From Ponticaulis sp. (GTDB taxonomy: Bacteria > Pseudomonadota > Alphaproteobacteria > Caulobacterales > Hyphomonadaceae), in contig NZLU01000023.1 of the NCBI GenBank assembly GCA_002692725.1, positions 372,001 through 436,000 of the forward strand: DNA of 64,000 nucleotides. Direction: 5' to 3'. The notes beneath the pieces are model-generated. The model saw nothing but the letters and a program-made list of their open reading frames with translations, ran no database searches and was not told the DNA's origin. The position numbers and the translations under genes are program-made. Below are positions 62,529 through 64,000 of this stretch, piece by piece (positions within the stretch are counted from its first letter, which is position 1; each line of letters opens with the position of its first letter).

Positions 62529-63800
62529 ATGCATGACGAGGACGATCAACCAAAGCCGCTTTCCTCTGAGCCCCTGAATGTGGCTCAGCGTCTGCGCAGC
62601 TATATTGATGGTCTTGTCGATAGCGCAGAGCGCGATAAGGAAGACCCGCCCTGGCTGATCGAGCAGGCGAGGAAAAACTACAACCATCTCCCCGAACACG
62701 AAGCCATCGACACCCATCGCAAGACGATGAAACTCCGCCCGCATATGCAGCGATGGATGATCAAACAGGCGATGACCCATGTGCTCCGCCTGGAATACCA
62801 TCTCCGCTGTTTCATCCTGTTTCTGGCCGCCCGGATCATCGAGATGGGGCGTGTGGGCGAGCCTCCAGAGCCACGGGCAAAGCCTCAACCCCGAGGCCTT
62901 ACCTACGCCCAGCGTCAGGATCAGGAGATGCGGGAGAACCGGCGCGAACTTCCCCGTCTCAACGGGTTCAAAGTCCTTACCCCCGTGATCGAGAGCACGG
63001 GCAAGCGCAAACGTCCGCGTCGGTCTCGCCCCTATCATATGCTGCCAGACGACCTCAAAGTCGTGGATGCCGGCCATGTCTTTGCCCGGCTCAAACGCCT
63101 CGAACATGTGCTGGCCAATGCAGACAAATTCGCGATGAGCTTGGCGATCAGTGCGGTGGTTTCGGTGCCTCAGCTGGCCCCTCCTCCACCGCTTGCGGGG
63201 GAGGTGGCATCCCCATCGAGTATGACGGAGGGGGGAAGTTCGGGCTCGGGGCTGACGCTCTATCAACCGCAGATACCCGCGAAGGCGGGTATCCACGCCT
63301 CTGAAGGCACATCGAGCTCGCTGTCAGTTCTCAGGCATGGACACCCGCCTTCGCGGGTGTCGGCGGAGACAACGGACCCCATAAAACATCCATTACATTT
63401 CGCGCCACTGGCCAATTTCTGTCCGCCCGCCGAGCATTACGACTCCGCGCCAGACCCGGACGAGAAGCGCGATTTCAATCTCATTCACTGGCTCGCCTCA
63501 TCAGGGCTTGAGCAAATCGGCCTCGGCGTCCGACCGGACCCGTTCCGAGGCCTCCCGGATCTGAGTTGTGTGGATCCGCCGCCCCACCGCAAGTGCGGTC
63601 TCTCTAAAATTATGCTCGCCTATACGGTTCGCATGCCGCTCACCCCGGCTGCGCCTGCGCAGTCGCTTGTGTGCGCCGCGAACCAATGTCCGTGTTGGCC
63701 GCCCCACAAGCGACGGCGCAGGCGCAAGTGCGTTGAGCCTGCGAAACATCAGCACCGAGCAAACTTAATAAAAGCCCCCCTGAACCAACGTGAGTGCTGA
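62529..63800 (+). CDS. Conserved hypothetical protein invaded by palindromic repeats
   Basis: This reading frame has 423 codons. Residues 1-215 look like a genuine protein: basic, helical, with LNVAQRLRSYIDGLVDSAERD and VLRLEYHLRCFILFLAARII. From about 217 the frame passes through three non-protein-like repeats (63183-63204, 63272-63361, 63650-63726), which give Pro/Ser-rich or Arg-rich peptides (for example PPPPLAGEVASPSSMTEGG). A recognisable part returns between them (DEKRDFNLIHWLASSGLEQIGLGVRPD). The native C-terminus may therefore be extended or lost. Function unknown. Confidence 0.55.
   Translation: MHDEDDQPKPLSSEPLNVAQRLRSYIDGLVDSAERDKEDPPWLIEQARKNYNHLPEHEAIDTHRKTMKLRPHMQRWMIKQAMTHVLRLEYHLRCFILFLAARIIEMGRVGEPPEPRAKPQPRGLTYAQRQDQEMRENRRELPRLNGFKVLTPVIESTGKRKRPRRSRPYHMLPDDLKVVDAGHVFARLKRLEHVLANADKFAMSLAISAVVSVPQLAPPPPLAGEVASPSSMTEGGSSGSGLTLYQPQIPAKAGIHASEGTSSSLSVLRHGHPPSRVSAETTDPIKHPLHFAPLANFCPPAEHYDSAPDPDEKRDFNLIHWLASSGLEQIGLGVRPDPFRGLPDLSCVDPPPHRKCGLSKIMLAYTVRMPLTPAAPAQSLVCAANQCPCWPPHKRRRRRKCVEPAKHQHRANLIKAPLNQREC
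63183..63204. repeat. Palindromic repeat inside the ORF
   Basis: CCTCCACCGC and GCGGGGGAGG with one mismatch, loop TT. It starts a repeat tract widely present in alphaproteobacteria. Confidence 0.65.
63272..63361. repeat. REP pair in opposite orientation, inside the ORF
   Basis: Two hairpins, GATACCCGC-GAAG-GCGGGTATC (63272-63293) and GACACCCGC-CTTC-GCGGGTGTC (63340-63361), are inverted relative to each other and extend to GGCRTGGAY-like flanks. The 90-bp block resembles a BIME-type pair. Confidence 0.75.
63650..63726. repeat. Large inverted repeat, inside the ORF end
   Basis: TGCGCCTGCGCAGTCGC (start 63650) pairs with GCGACGGCGCAGGCGCA (ends 63726); arms of 22 bp differ at one base. The coding frame here looks artefactual. 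Confidence 0.65.
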
Positions 63801-63980
63801 GCACCCAACAGCCCGACCGGGCTGGGCGCAGCCGGGGTGAGCCTCCGGCGAACCGCAAAGGCGAGCAAACTGCAAAAAAATTCACCGAGCAAGCTCCTGA
63901 AAAAACAAACAAAACTCCACCACACTTGAACATCGCACTAAACAGTATTATTGTTTATCAATAAATTATGAGGTCTTGCG
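63801..63980. other. Gap before the last, partial gene
   Basis: GC-rich repeat-like DNA to about 63860 is followed by an A-rich section and an AT-rich promoter-like region (63940-63975). No gene is seen. Confidence 0.45.
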
Positions 63981-64000
63981 ATGTTTCTTTTCTTACTCTG
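63981..64000 (+). CDS. Start of a gene cut by the window end
   Basis: ATG 63981 is followed by FLFLL codons; GAGGT lies 7 bases upstream. Only six codons and a part are visible, so the product cannot be named; a signal peptide or membrane start is possible. Confidence 0.35.

Noticed and set aside
62394..63296. 300-codon minus-strand frame opposite the repeat-invaded ORF
   Set aside because: It depends on repeat sequence and shows no protein features.

Overview
The window is about 64 kb of a moderately GC-rich (by eye) alphaproteobacterial chromosome, probably Caulobacterales and Hyphomonadaceae-like. This is an inference from the cmk-rpsA-ihfB cluster with aroA and a TIGR02300 (FYDLN acid) gene nearby, UbiK, NnrU, a SulP carrier, a UrcA-like protein, many phosphorelay proteins and alphaproteobacterial palindromic repeats. 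The track was read by eye with no alignment, so family names rest on recognised motifs.

Layout. 0-5 kb: tail of ptsN, then a sensor kinase / degenerate kinase / response regulator operon. 5-16.7 kb: ihfB, rpsA and cmk, and 6.6 kb further on aroA, TIGR02300 and tRNA-Ala. The gap between cmk and aroA holds accessory genes: macro domain, secreted protein, S41 protease, TetR with palindromic operators, GST, and a two-gene TIR operon enclosed by two divergent copies of the 3' end of aroA. 17.5-32.4 kb: mostly housekeeping (pth, rplY, prs, pgeF, lgt, ubiK) with a SulP carrier, small secreted paralogs and several regulators. 32.5-38.5 kb: an ABC-F gene behind an overlapping leader ORF, an M3 peptidase lipoprotein, an RGG-rich cold-shock protein and a lone receiver. 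38.7-43.6 kb: a divergent metal (probably zinc) cluster around a candidate Zur box. 43.6-53.6 kb: phosphorelay proteins, xseA, a globin-coupled sensor, a Ca/Na antiporter operon, threonine aldolase and TetR.

The right end is the most unusual. A TIR-TM-14xWD40 protein (53.9-56.7 kb) has 26-bp near-identical repeats on both sides, one of them in the uvrB promoter region. After uvrB lies an AT-richer three-gene island (59.4-62.0 kb): a frameshifted CHAT protease, a protein whose N-terminus looks like ribosomal protein L29 fused to an unrecognised domain, and a small membrane protein. The protease/L29-fusion/membrane trio is the best candidate here for an undescribed system. It is followed by palindromic repeats, some of which have invaded a coding region.

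How the parts relate. Two TIR proteins and a CHAT protease in one window, two of these loci bordered by duplicated host sequence, suggest repeated acquisition of defence-type cargo beside conserved genes (aroA, uvrB). No integrase, transposase, CRISPR array or phage gene was seen.
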